From Phaeosaccion multiseriatum (taxonomy: Eukaryota > Ochrophyta, other classes): a stretch of 64,000 bases of DNA. The translations under genes were made by a program, and so were the position numbers. Shown in pieces: positions 20,715 through 32,239 of this stretch. The stretch is taken from contig OZ218957.1 of the NCBI GenBank assembly GCA_965112735.1, positions 496,001-560,000 on the forward strand, written 5' to 3'. Every line of letters begins with the position of its first letter. Position 1 is the stretch's first letter. The notes under the pieces were generated by a model. The model was not told the origin of the DNA. It saw nothing but the letters and a program-made list of their open reading frames with translations, and did no database searches.

Positions 20715-22711
20715 GAGGAGGAGGAAGGAGATCAGCTCTACCACAGCGCCTCGGGGGGAGGTGACAGCGACAGCGATGCGTCCTTTGACGAGCACGCGTG
20801 GCAGCAAGGAGGGGAGGGTGATGGGGGCAGAGGATGGAACAGAAACAGGACAGAAGGAGGAGGGGCGGGAGGAGGAGGAGGAGGAAGAGGAGGAGGAGGA
20901 GGAGGAGGAGGAGGAGGAGGAGGAGGAGGAGGAGGAGGAGGAGGAGGAGGAGGAGGAGGCGAAGGGCGGAGTACTGGGGCCTCAGCCGCCAACACAGCCG
21001 ACGCATCAGAGGCCAACCGTGCCATCCTCGCTCCATTAGACTACGTCAAGATAAAGGCCACTCTGTACAAGCTCGCCCGCCTGGCTTGGGGGCGGGACCC
21101 GGGAGGAAGAGACTCGACGGGAGGGGGAGGAGGAGGAGGGGACTCCGCGATGCGGCACAACAAGAAGGAGCGCAAGACGGACAACGGCATGGGCTTGGCC
21201 CAGGGGGGGCAGCGACAGGAGGCGGCTTTCCAGTGTGCGCTTATACTACAGGTTGGGAAAAGGGCGCTCTGACGAAAGCCTTCCTACCCCCTGGGGAGAT
21301 GGTGAAGGGAAGCTCGCTTGCTTTCATCCAAAGAGGGGAAATCCAGCCGCCCACACTGTAACCAACACTTGGGGTCTTGCTCTCGTCTGTCTGCCTACCC
21401 ACCCACCCACCCACCCACCCACCCACCCATCCATCCATCCATCCACCCACCCACCCACCCACCCATCCACCTACCCACCCATCCATCCACCCACCCACCC
21501 ATCCATCCACCCACCCACCCATCCATCCACCCATCCACCCATCCATCCATCCATCCATCCACCCACCCACCCACCCACCTACCCACCCATCCATCCACCC
21601 ACCCACCCATCCATCCACCCACCCACCCATCCACCCATCCACCCATCCACCCATCCACCCACCCACCCACCCACCCAACCACCGAGCTCTGCCCTCCACG
21701 ACTCCCGTCTTAGCCCCCCCCCCCCCGTCTTGCCTGTTGTGCTTTGCCCTTTCTCTGCTGAATGTCGTTTCGTGCGTTTCGTGTGGCCATCACACTGCCA
21801 GGCCATTCGATTCCGCTTCGCGGGGTCATCCGCAGGAGCGAGGAGGGGAGGTGAGAGCGTGGTGGTGAGGAGACAGTAAGGCAGGGGGCACATTGAGCTG
21901 AGCGGAAAGAGGCTCAAAGGGGCTGAGCCTATGGGCTGTACCCTCCTCTTCTTACCTCGCCCTCTCTTCTTACCTCGCCCTCTCGCTCTCTCGCTCTCTC
22001 GTCCTGTCTGCACCACACAGTGTTGTACCATTTGGTGCGCTGTGACATTTTCGATCTCCACAAACCCCGAGAAGAAGGGGGGGGGGCAGGCTCCTCCTGC
22101 CCCTCCGTCTCTCTCTTAGAAGAGCTCTTGGGAGGAGGAGGAGGAGGAGGAGGAGGAGGAGCATCGGCAGCAGGAGGAGGGGGGGGGGGAGGAGGGGCAC
22201 GAATGACCGGCCCAGGAGGTGTGGTGGCAGAGTACGCGGTGCGGTTGGTGAATGCCCTCGCCATAAGCTTCCAAGCCAGGCAATACCTTGTGAATATTGA
22301 CCCTCGCCGGTGCGGGGCAAATACCCTCGACCTGCTCTATCGGACGGTTTCCGGTGCCAGTGCTGCTGCAGACGGATCGTTTATTGACTCCGCCGTGTTC
22401 AAGAACGTGCTCGGAACGCTCCAAAAGTGCTCCCTGGGGCATGGCCCTGCGGACAGGTTGATTGACTTGGGTATTGTAGGTTGGGCCTCGGAGTTGCTGG
22501 GGCTTGAGGACGCCCTCTCCGACTACAGCACCGAGTACCTCACGGCACTACTCATGAACCTCGCATTGAGGAAGAAGGTGCGACACTTGTTTGGCTCGCT
22601 CCCCGAGACCGTCTTTTGATCTCTCCCTCCATGTCTCTCTCTCTCCCTCCATGTCTCTCTCTCCCTCCATGTCTCTCTCTCTCCCTCCATGTCTCTCTCT
22701 CTCCCTCCATG

Positions 22712-22763
<52 letters not shown>

Positions 22764-22944
22764 TTTCCCTCCCTCTCCCTCTCTCTCTTCTCCCCCTCTG
22801 TCTCTCTCTTCTCTTCCTCTCTCCTTTTCCCTCCCTCTCTCTTTGTCTTCTCTCCCTCTCTCTCCTTTTCCCTCCCTCTCTCTCTATCTTCTCTCCCTCT
22901 CTCTGCTTTTCCCTCCCTCTCTCTTTCTTTTCCCTCCCTCTCTC

Positions 22945-22989
<45 letters not shown>

Positions 22990-25227
22990 TCCTTTTCCGA
23001 CTCTCTATCGGCCACCTCTCTCTCCCTATCTTCAATTCACCTCGAGCCCCCCACCCATATGCCTTGAAATGAATCAACCCTAGAGACTCAGCACGCCACA
23101 CCTACTGCCCCCATCTGCCCACCCGCCCCCACCCATATGCCTTGGTATGGCCCAACCACAGGGGAAGGAAGCACTCGCACGGCAAACACAGCCCGACGTC
23201 CTGCAGGTCCTTGGAAACCTCCTCGAGTCCGAGAATCAGCAGGTGTGTGGCACGGGCCCGTCCGTGCGCCTACGCGTCTCTCTACCTCTTCCGCTCTCTT
23301 CTCCGTCTCCCCCCGCCCTCTCTCCCCCCTTCTCTCTCTCTCCTCCTCCTCCCCTCTCCTCTCTTTCCCTCTCTCCCTCTCCCTCTCCCTTCCTCTCTCT
23401 CCCTCTCTCTGTCTCTGTCATCACTTGACTTGCTCCAAAACCAAATCAGTCCAAATCCCTACAACCAGCACACTAACTCACACACGCACGCACACACGCA
23501 CGCACCCACAGGTGGTGCAGTATGTCAATGGAGTGCTTTTTTCTATCCTCAATCGCAAAGACATGAAGGAGAGGGCCGCAGCAATGGGGCTCGAACTGAT
23601 GCTGCGCTCCCTCATTGAGCACACCTCAGATCCGGCGGCGTCAACGGTTTCAGAAAGCGGCGGTTTCGAGCAGCACCACCAGCAGCAGCAGAGGCAGCAG
23701 CAACAGAGACAGCAGCTGGAGTACGTGTTGGATCAACTCCAGCAAGAGCCTTTAGGGCCTGAGGAGGAGGACGGCAACGGACACGAAGAAGACCCAGACG
23801 AAAGGTGTGTGAGGCAAGCGTAAAGGGCACCAGAGTGTAGAGGTATATAGGTAGGAGGGAGGTGCGAGCACGAGATTGGAGGCGTATGGGGAAAGGAGGT
23901 GTGGGGAGAAAGAGTTTCGTTCCCCAGGGGTTCCCTTCCCTCTGCCCTTGATTGCGATTGCGATTCCCTAATGGCCACTCGCGCTCTCTCCAACATGTAC
24001 TTGACGCCGCTTGAAAAAATGGACCATCCTCAAATGACGACGACGCCCCTACGATCCTCCACATCCACAGCCAATTCTACGACGACGATGGACTCAGTCC
24101 TGACACCTTGCCGGAAAGTGACGCGCTGTTGGACTTTCTCCACAGCCGAGCCGCCCCGGGGGGAGAGGCGCTGCTGTGCTCGCAGTTCCTGCTCTCTGCG
24201 GAAGCGGCGGCGAAGTCGCTCTCGCTGGACACGGATGACGATAGAGAGAGGATCCTCATGGGTGCGTGTGCGTGTGTGTGTGTGTCCTCCTCCTCCTCCT
24301 CCTCCTCCTCCTCCTCCTCCTCCTCCTCCTCCTCCTCCTCCTCCTCCTCCTCCTCCTCCTCCTCCTCCTCCTCCTCCTCCTCCTCCTCCTCCTCCTCCTC
24401 CTCCTCCTCCTCCTCCTCACTCTCCTCCTCTCCGTCCTCCTCTCCCTCCTCCGCTCCCTCCTCCCTCTCCTTCCCCTCCTCCTCCCCTCTCTGAACCCCT
24501 CCCTACCCCAGGTATGAGCAGCAAGCAGCGCAAGGAGAGATCCGAGCGTTACATGGCCTCCAACGCCTCCGGAGAGGGCACTTCGTCTGCTGCCATCGCT
24601 GGCGCTGCCCCCCCTGGAGAAACCCTCCAGCTTGACAGCAGTCATGGCTGTAACCCCTCCTTAAATGTCACCAACGGACCGCTGTCCCCTCCGCCTCACC
24701 ATCAGCAGCAGCAGCAGCAACAGCAGCAGTTGGTGATACAGCAACAGAAGCAGCCATCACAGAAAAGCAGAACCCAGCAGAATCTTCCTGAAGAGCTGCA
24801 GGTGTTCGTGTGAATGCGTATGTGCATATATTTATGTGTCTCTGTCTGTGCTTGTATAGAATGTATATATGTGCATGTGTACATGTGTGTGTACATGTGT
24901 GTGCGTGTATGTATTTGTGTGTATGTGTGTATGTGTGTGTATGTGTGTATGTGTGTGTGTGCGTGTGTGTGTGTGTGTGTGTGCGTGTATGTATTTGTGT
25001 GTATGCGTGTATGTGTGTTTGTGTGTTTGTGTGTGTGTGCGTGTGTGTGTGTGTGTTGTGTGGAGCATGAGATATCCCCCTCCCTGCTGCTGCCCGTCTG
25101 CCAGTGCCTCACTCTCTGAAAGCCCATGCCACACACACAAAGAGAAGAGTACTTACACCCAAACCACCCACCTCTTCCTCCTGCCTGAACGCTTGTATGC
25201 TTTGAATGCATGCCCCCCCCCCCCCCC

Positions 25228-25288
<61 letters not shown>

Positions 25289-26608
25289 GCTCGGCCACGC
25301 ATCCCGAGAACCCCCGACGCCTCTGCCCACAGACACGCCGCCGGAGACGGTGCCCTGCCCCCCTGGGGAGGAGGAGGAGAGGCAAGCGAAGACTCAGACG
25401 GGGTGAGTGAGGCCTTCATTTTCTATTAATTGAAAAAAAACAGAGGCATATGGGCCCACCGGAGAGGAAGGGCCTCCAGCACGTTCGAGGGGCCGACATC
25501 AGCCACTCCTGGTGGCCTGTCTCGACTCGGAGCCTTAACCCTGAGGCCTCATCCCTCAGCCCTCACTAATCCCCTCATCCGTCCACTGCCATCCCGCTCC
25601 TTCCATATGCCTCCATGCTTTCCTGGTGTTCTCTCTCTACTGTCCATCCTTCTTCCGCGGCCCTCCACCCCTATTTCTTTCCCCCCGTCCCTCACTCACT
25701 TCACTCGCTCCCTCCCTCCATCCCTCTCTTCCTCCCTCCCTCCCTCCCTCCTTCCCTCCCTCCCTCCCTCCCTCCCTCCCTCCCTCCCTCCCTCCCTCCC
25801 TCCCTCCCTCGCTCCCTCCCTCCCTCCCTCCCTCCCTCCCTCCCTCCCTCCCTCCCTCCCTCCCTCCCTCCCTCCCTCCCTCCCTCCCTCCCTCCCTCCC
25901 TCCCTCCCTCCCTCCATCCCTCTCTCCCTCCCTCCCTCCCTCCCTCCCTCCCTCCCTCCCTCCCTCCCTCCCTCCCTCCCTCCCTCCCTCCCTCCCTCCC
26001 TCCCTCCCTCCCTCCCTCCCTCCCTCCCTCCCTCCCTCCCTCGCTCGCTCCCTCCCTCCCTCGCTCCCTCCCTCCCTCTCTCCCTCCCTCCGTCCCACGC
26101 ACCCTCCCTCCCTCCCTCCCTCCCTCACTCACTCACTCCCTCCCTCCCTCCCTCCTCCCTCCCTCCCTCCCTCCTTCCCTCCCTCCCTCCTCACAACTGA
26201 CAGATGTTCGACGAAGACCGCATGTTCATTCGTGTCCCCTCCAACGAGCCCGAGGCGGAGGAGCAATCGGGCTCGTCACACCCCAGCAACACAGGCGTCA
26301 CCGCCACCATCCTCCAGGACCAACCGCACCCTGCCGCTGCCACTGCCGCCGCCGAGGGTGCCTTACAATTGGGGGCTGGGACCAAGTCCCAACAAGGCGC
26401 ACCAAAGGGCAATAGCAGCAGCCGGAGCAGCAGCCGCAGTAGCAGCGGCAGTAGCAGCGGCAGCAGCAGCGGCAGTAGCACAGGCAGCGCCTCTGGCTCC
26501 TCTTCCGCGAGTGCTTTCAGTGTCCATGCCGACGAGGAAACCGACGTCGATGGCAATGGTGATGCTGATGATGCCGATGATGGCGATGATGGCGATGCGA
26601 AGAGGTGA
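18837..26608 (+). CDS. ARMC9: ARMC9 (LisH and armadillo-repeat ciliary protein)
   Basis: Exons: 18837-19411, 19820-21234, 22021-22577, 23162-23242, 23512-23804, 24071-24261, 24512-24801, 25289-25402, 26204-26608; total 1306 codons plus stop, every phase compatible. ARMC9 acts at the ciliary base and tip. Seen here: an N-terminal LisH helix pair ([19 protein letters not shown]), [15 protein letters not shown], the strongly conserved [14 protein letters not shown] and [16 protein letters not shown] block, [10 protein letters not shown], the ARM region ([49 protein letters not shown]) and an acidic tail. Vertebrate ARMC9 is 650-820 aa; the excess is Gln, His, Gly and Ser low complexity. Intron 1 appears to be GC-AG (AG-GCAAGC at 19410), and the junction 21234/22021 is inferred from phase and alignment to the family. 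Confidence 0.88.
19624..19785 (+). repeat. (CCCT)n before an acceptor in ARMC9 intron 1
   Basis: More than 150 bp of pyrimidine tetranucleotides, then (CT)n, then a degenerate copy of the dispersed motif, then the acceptor at 19819. Confidence 0.95.
20875..20959 (+). repeat. (GGA)n coding run (poly-Gly) in ARMC9
   Basis: A trinucleotide run inside exon 2, read as poly-glycine; the polyH and polyQ runs at 20620-20711 are also coding. Confidence 0.85.
21397..21677 (+). repeat. (CCCA/CCAT)n minisatellite in ARMC9 intron 2
   Basis: About 280 bp of mixed CCCA and CCAT tetranucleotides. Confidence 0.95.
22617..22998 (+). repeat. CT-rich tract in ARMC9 intron 3
   Basis: Repeats of a CCATGTCTCTCTCTCTCC-type unit followed by (CT)n and (TTTTCCCTCCCTCTCTCT)n. 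Confidence 0.9.
24284..24421 (+). repeat. (TCC)n in ARMC9 intron 6
   Basis: Starts right after a donor of type GTGCGTGTGCGTGTG and leads towards the acceptor at 24511. Confidence 0.95.
24802..25062 (+). repeat. (GT)n array following a 5' splice site in ARMC9 intron 7
   Basis: About 250 bp of GT/AT-GT repeat beginning at the donor; the same intron ends in (CT)n at 25230-25286. Confidence 0.9.
25702..26192 (+). repeat. 490-bp (CCCT)n tract in ARMC9 intron 8
   Basis: The longest CCCT run in the window; it ends about 10 bases before the acceptor at 26203. Confidence 0.95.
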
Positions 26609-27093
26609 ATGTGAGAATGTGGAGCTTTGAAGCTGTGAGGATGAGAGACTGACTTTATTTTTTTTAATTGTTCATGGTTTCCCTTGCTCCCTGACTCGTT
26701 GACTTTCTGGCGTGCCTACCGCAAGAGCTACAGCCCCCCCTCCACTGTGAGCAGGCCACTTTTCCTCCGAGTGAACGCCATTGGCGCCCTTGGCAACCCC
26801 ACCCCTACACCCGACAAGAGAGAGAAGCGGCCTCCGGAGGGGAGCCTCTGGCGGGGAGCCTCCGTCCCTGCTCCTCAACCATACAAGCTGCCCCCGGGCC
26901 CGGCCGAACGCACACACGCACACACGCACACACATCCCTGCACGCGAGGGATTCCTCTGTGCTCACTCCCTCTCGCTGTAAGAAGCACTGAAGCACTGCT
27001 CTGGAGCCCTCAGGGTCCCTCAGCGCTCGTCAGCGTCAAGCTGTGAGGGAAGCAGCGGCGTCAGGCATCTCCCCCCTCCCTCGCCGCCGCCCT

Positions 27094-27201
27094 CCAGCCC
27101 ATTAAGTCAATAAAGTCCCTCCAGCCCATTAAGTCAATAAAGTCCCTCCAGCCCATTAAGTTAATAAAGTCCCTCCAGCCCATTAAGTCAATAAAGTCCC
27201 T
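27094..27201 (+). repeat. 27-bp minisatellite x4 carrying AATAAA
   Basis: Four tandem copies of a unit starting CCAGCCCATTAAGT; each contains the polyadenylation hexamer AATAAA on the plus strand. It lies about 490 bp past the ARMC9 stop codon. Confidence 0.9.
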
Positions 27202-27242
27202 CCATCCCCCGCCTGTGGGGCTTCTGTACCCTCGCGCTGTGC

Positions 27243-27384
27243 CTCCTCCTCCTCCTCCTGCTCCTCCTGCTCCTCCTGCTCCTCCTGCTCCTCCTCCTCC
27301 TCCTCCTCCTCCTCCTCCTCCTCGTCCTCCTCCTCCTCCTCCTCCTCCTCCTCCTCCTCCTCCTCCTCCTCCTCCTCCTCCTCC
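27243..27384 (+). repeat. (TCC)n tract
   Basis: Trinucleotide tract with a few GCT interruptions between two convergent genes. Confidence 0.95.
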
Positions 27385-27409
27385 TTCATTCCTCCCTGTC
27401 GTCTTCTCA

Positions 27410-30400
27410 TTAGCCCCGCTTAGTATCGACCTTCTTCTTCTCATTCGCCCGCTGCTCCTTCCTGCAAATAGGGCACCCGACCTTCGGGCAAGAGGGGGGG
27501 AGGAAGCGAGGAGCGAGAGGGGGGAGGAGGGTTTTGGAAAGACGAGGAGGCAGTTTGTTGCAGTTGCTGTTGTTTAGGAGGCATTCGCTCCGAACCCAAA
27601 GGGGCCCACATCGAAAGTGCAAAGTAGTGGGCTAGGGGTATATGATCTGCTGAGTTTGAATATTGGAGGAGGCAATAACGCATTATTGTACACCGCACTA
27701 AAACAAACACCCAAAAGCCAAAAGCCACCCCCACAGCAGCCAAAGAGAAAATCGGTGCGTGCGTGCGTGCTTTGCTTCTTCTTGAGGAAGAGACTTAACA
27801 AAACAACAGATTGGATTCGATCCCCTTACCAAAACAACAGAGTGGATTCGATCCCCTTACCGGCTTGCGCTTTCCCCCCGGCTTCCTCCGGATCATGTTG
27901 GGTGCCGCTCTAAACTCATGTCCTTCCCCGCAACGCCATAAGTGCTTAACACTGCTTCCCTCGTAGGTGGGGGAGACGAACTCCAGGCCGTGGGCAGCGG
28001 CGGTGGCGTGCATGTCTGCGGTAGTGAGGCGTTTGGCCTGGCCACGGCGCTTGGATTCGCACACTGGGGGGAGGGGAGGGGAGGGGAGGGGAGGGGGAGC
28101 GGAGGGGAAGGGAGGGGAGGGGAAGGGAGGGGAGGGGAGGGGAGGGGAGGGGAGGGGAGGGGAGGGGAGGGGAGGGGAGGGGAGGGGAGGGGAGGGGAGG
28201 GGAGGGGAGGGGGGGAAGGGAAGGGAGGGGAGGGGAGGGGAGGGGAGGGGAGGGGAGGGGAGGGGAGGGGAGGGGAGGGGGAGCGGAAGGGAAGGGAAGG
28301 GAGGGGAGGGGAGGGGAAGGGAGGGGAGGGGAGGGGAGGGGAGGGGAGGGGGAGCGGAAGGGAAGGGAGGGGAGGGGAGGGGAGGGGAGGGGAGGGGAGG
28401 GGAGGGGAGGGGAGGGGAGGGGAGGGGAGGGGAGGGGAGGGGAAGGGAGGGGAGGGGAGGGGAGGGGAGGGGAGGGGAGGGGGAGCGGAAGGGAAGGGAA
28501 GGGAGGGGAGGGGAGGGGAGGGGAAGGGAGGGGAGGGGAGGGGAGGGGAGGGGAGGGGAGGGGGAGCGGAAGGGAAGGGAGGGGAGGGGAGGGGAGGGGA
28601 GGGGAGGGGAGGGGAGGGGAGGGGGAGCGGAAGGGAAGGGAGGGGAGGGGAGGGGAAGGGAGGGAAGGAGAAGGGGGGCGGGGGGGTTGGGGGGGGTGCA
28701 GGAGGCGCAACGACACGAATCACCCCACTCCTTGGCGAGGCCTTCCTCTTGCTCGTTGGTATCAGAGCAGGGGTCCGGCAGTGCTCTCCGCCCACATACA
28801 CACATACAGGAAACACGTCTGAAGCTCGCAAAAAGGGCTCACAAAGAGGGCTCACTCACCTTCGCACCACGAGTTCTGTTAAGGGAGAATGGGGCGGAGA
28901 GGGAGAGAGAGAGAGAGAGAGGCGAGTCAAAATGTATCGAACACAGCGAGAGATTATCGAACACAGCGAGAGATTATCGAACACAGCGAGGTTTGGTTTT
29001 AAGGTCAAGGTCGATGCTACAGCACACACACTGCCACGAAGAGAGTCACGGCGTGGCGAAGACAGGGGGGGGGGGGGGGGAGTTAGCTTGGGCGGCAAAA
29101 AGTCGGCAGGAGTAGGTAGGTGTACAACCCCCCCCCCCAAGTAGGTGCACAAACCCCCCCCCAAAGTAGGCATATCATAAGCCGGGTGGGTGTATATATA
29201 TATACCGTTGCATAAGAGAAAGTAACCTTCCTTACAGCCTCTCTCTCTCTCTCTCTTGTCTCTCCCCCTCTCTCTCGCTTCTCTCTCCTTGCTTTCCCTC
29301 TCCCTCTCTCTCGCTTCTCCCTCCTTGCTTTCCCTCTGCCTCTATCTCTCTCCCTCTCTCTCGCTTCTCTCTCCTTTCTTTCCGTCTCCCTCTCTCTCCC
29401 CCTCCCTCCTTCTCCCTCTCTCTCCCTCCCTCTGTCCCTCCCTCTGTCTCTCCCTCTCTTTCTCTCCCTCCTCTCTCCCTCTCTTACCTTGGACATAATG
29501 CTGTACGCCACAGGGGAGAAAGAGTGGCCCTCCTTGCACACAATGTCAAGGCGAGAATTGATCCCTTTATACTCGGTGTTCAACAGCACGCCGCCACGCT
29601 TGGCCACCTGCGCCTGAACATCCTCCAATCGAAGCTTTGGGGGCGGAGAGGGGATAGCGTGGATGGACAGGAGGCGAGGAGAGGAGAGGGGAGGCCAAGG
29701 GAGGGAAGGGAAGGGGAGGGGAGGGGAGCGGGGAGAGGGGAGGGGAGGGGAGGGGAGCGAGGAATGGGGAAGCGAGGGAGGGGGTGAGCACAAACAGCAA
29801 AACAGGGCGGACAGAGGAATGAACTTCAGTAGGGGATAAGAGACTCACTTTTCTTGTCTTGGCTCTGGGGAGTACTCCCTTGACGGTGGAGGCGCAGAAG
29901 GGGCAGAAGAAGCACGCCACAGAGCCGCTAGTGGCTTTCCACGTGTGGCCCTTGGGGCATCGAAACTGGAACTCAAACCGAGAGCATGTGGAGTGTGCGG
30001 CCGTGCGTCAGGCAGGATACAATGGCAAGGTCTCTAATTGGGGCAAGTACAGCGGCTTTGGAATACGCGTGAATGTCATACACACACACGCACACTGACA
30101 AACACACGCACACACGCACGCCCAAACACACACACTGACGCACACATGCACACACACGTACGCATACACAAACATAAACCTACACACACACGCACACACA
30201 CACGCACACACACACACGAACACACACACACACACACATACATACACACACACACATGCACACACACACGTACGCATACACACACACACACGCACACACA
30301 CACACACGCACACACACATACACACACGCACACACACACACACGCACGCACACACACACGCACACACACACACGAACACACACACGCACACACACACACG

Positions 30401-31181
30401 AACACACCAGTACCTTGACATACGGGCAGTCGTCTCCGCACTCCAAGCACGGCAGGGGGTGCTCGTGCTGTTTCATCTGCTCCTGCTTCTGGCTGGGCAG
30501 GCTGGTGAAGGAGGGGTCCTTACCCCCCTGGGTAAGGCCTCCTTCTGCCAACAGCGGTGCGCAGCCCAGCGGCCTGGTGCCTGCCGGACGGCATAGCGCC
30601 GAACGAATCAAGGGCTCCCCCTCCCCGATCTTGGGGGGGAAGGACCCGGCGACGCTACCCGGCCCGTCGTCCGCTGTTTCCCCAGTGGACGCGATGGTGT
30701 CCACGGCTTTACTCCGGCTGCTGCCTCCCCCGGCTGCCTTTTCCCCACTGCTCCTCCCCCTTCCACTGCTACTGCGGCTGCTGCTGCTTCTTCCTCTCCC
30801 CCTTCTACTGGTGCTGCTACCTTTCCCCCTCCTATTGCTACTGCTGCCCTTGGGACTGCGAGCTTTTGGCGGTGGCGTGGAGACACGATCGCTGCTGGAA
30901 GCACTACTCCCGCTCTCTTGGGAACGGAGCAGGCTGCATCTACTCCCCCTTCCCTCTGATGTCCATAGACCAGATGGTAGTACTAATGGGCGCACTGAAG
31001 ACCACCCCCAGCACCCTCCCGGCGGAGTGCTGCACACAAGGAGCAGGACGACAGACATAGTCGGCTGAGTCAGCCCCTTCGTTCTTCCTGCGCATCCTTC
31101 TCCTGCTCCTGCTCTCTCGGCCACTCTTGGGCAGCCGGGGGAGGGGCGTTTCCGTCCGTACCTCCTCAGTGAGCTATTCAT
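27410..31181 (-). CDS. Zinc-ribbon/treble-clef repeat protein with a 16-nt microexon
   Basis: Exons (minus): 31181-30414, about 29971-29849, 29634-29488, 28875-28860, 28063-27861, 27481-27410; about 442 codons. The N-terminal exon is Ser/Arg/Lys-rich low complexity ending in [13 protein letters not shown]. Three zinc-ribbon units follow: [14 protein letters not shown] with [25 protein letters not shown] with [26 protein letters not shown] with CPIC. Each has the layout C-x-x-GH ... C-x-x-C, known from zinc-ribbon repeats in large DNA viruses, fungi and protists, often near nucleases. The middle unit is completed only if the 16-nt exon (AACTCGTGGTGCGAAG) is spliced in. The tail is [16 protein letters not shown]. 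Nucleic-acid binding is likely; I see no catalytic domain. Confidence 0.75.
27799..27860 (-). repeat. 31-bp tandem duplication of a 5' splice site
   Basis: Two copies whose sense strand begins GTAAGGGGATCGAATCCA; the first starts exactly at the donor of exon 28063-27861. Confidence 0.9.
28066..28680 (+). repeat. (GGGGA)n block, 600 bp, G-quadruplex prone
   Basis: Plus-strand GGGGA repeats with recurring GGGGGAGCGGAAGGGAAGGG interruptions, in the zinc-ribbon gene intron directly before its acceptor at 28064; on the sense strand it is a CCCCT pyrimidine tract. Confidence 0.95.
28936..28990 (+). repeat. Short tandem repeat, about 21 bp x 3
   Basis: Repeated ATCGAACACAGCGAGAGATT in the intron upstream of the microexon. 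Confidence 0.85.
29225..29480 (+). repeat. CT-rich tract
   Basis: CTCTCTCTC / CCCTC repeats; on the sense strand of the zinc-ribbon gene this is a GAGAG tract following donor GTAAGAGAGGG. Confidence 0.85.
30083..30407 (+). repeat. (CA)n array, sense (GT)n at a donor
   Basis: About 320 bp of CA/CG-CA repeats; on the sense strand this is GT repeat leading away from the donor of exon 31181-30414. Confidence 0.95.
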
Positions 31182-32239
31182 TTGCACTCGAAACTACATG
31201 TACGGGATGCCCTCTGCAAGGTACTACTACTAGTGATGGGAGAAGGAGAAGGCTATATATTAGAAGGAGCGAGAAGGGGGAACAAGAGAAAAAAGGCGAA
31301 GGGGGGGGGGGAATTGGTTCTCCGCGGAACGGGTCACAGTTGGGCTTTTCGAGCGCAGGGATAGGGGGAGGGGAGGGGAGGAAGAGAGGACAGAGGAGAG
31401 GGGGAGGGGGAGAGGGGAGGAGGAGAGGAGAGCATAAGAAAAAGACAGGAGAAAACGTCGATCTGACTGATGCCGGCGCCAGCCGGCCTGATTTCTGATT
31501 ATGGTCGGCACGGCCGCACAGTCGGCCAGTCTCAATTTCTCGCCCCCTTGCGTGCCCTTACTTGGCCCGGGGGGGGCTGGGACGAAGTATGGGCGACGAT
31601 CGAAGGCCACATGAGCGAAACAGTCGGAGAAGATACTAAATATGAATGAGTGCACAGTGACAACGACTTCCATTCCTTTGTCCTTGTTTTTGCTTCTCCG
31701 AGCGGAGGTGAGAGAGAGGATAGAGAGGGAGAAAGAAGGAGGCGCGTAGCGTAGGGGTAGAGGGCCCTTTAACAACACCATGGCACCCTTCTCTCTCCTG
31801 CTGCGTACAGTACAAGGAAGCGCCCCCTCTCCCTCCTTCGTCCTTTGGCGTGGCTTTTGAACTGTCGATGTTGTTGCTGTTGCTGCTCCCTTTCAGCCCT
31901 TTCTGCCTCCTCCCAAGCCCCCTCCTCCTCCTCCTCCTCCTCCTCGCTCCTCCTCCTCCTCCTCCTCATCTCCTCCTCCTCCTCCTCCTCCTCCTCCTCC
32001 TCCTCCTCCTCCTCCTCCTCCTCCTCCTCCTCCTCCTCCTCCTCCTCCTCCTCCTCCTCCTCCTCCTCCTCCTCCTCCTCCTCCTCCTCCTCCTCCTCCT
32101 CCTCCTCCTCCTCCTCCTCCTCCTCCTCCTCCTCCTCCTCCTCCTCCTCCTCCTCCTCCTCCTCCTCCACTTCTCCTTCTCCACCTCCCCCCCCCCCCCC
32201 TCCTCCTCGTCCTCCTCGTCCTCCTCCTCCTCCTCCTAG
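31182..32239. other. Intergenic with (TCC)n
   Basis: No gene recognised. 31916-32238 is mostly (TCC)n and abuts the stop codon of the DRC10 gene; A/G-rich sequence lies at 31300-31440. Confidence 0.7.

Larger units (their letters stand above)
26609..27409. other. Convergent intergenic region, ARMC9 / zinc-ribbon gene
   Basis: Holds the 3' flanks of both genes, a 27-bp minisatellite (27094-27201) and a (TCC)n tract (27243-27384). Confidence 0.7.

Noticed and set aside
24727-24741. The TTGGTGATA motif as a tRNA-derived A-box (SINE head)
   Set aside because: It resembles a D-arm (AGTTGGT) but lacks the paired stem and any B-box at the right distance in the copies examined.
27942-29144. 400-codon plus-strand frame of [10 protein letters not shown] repeats and its minus-strand proline-rich counterpart
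   Set aside because: Entirely explained by the GGGGA block in an intron of the zinc-ribbon gene.
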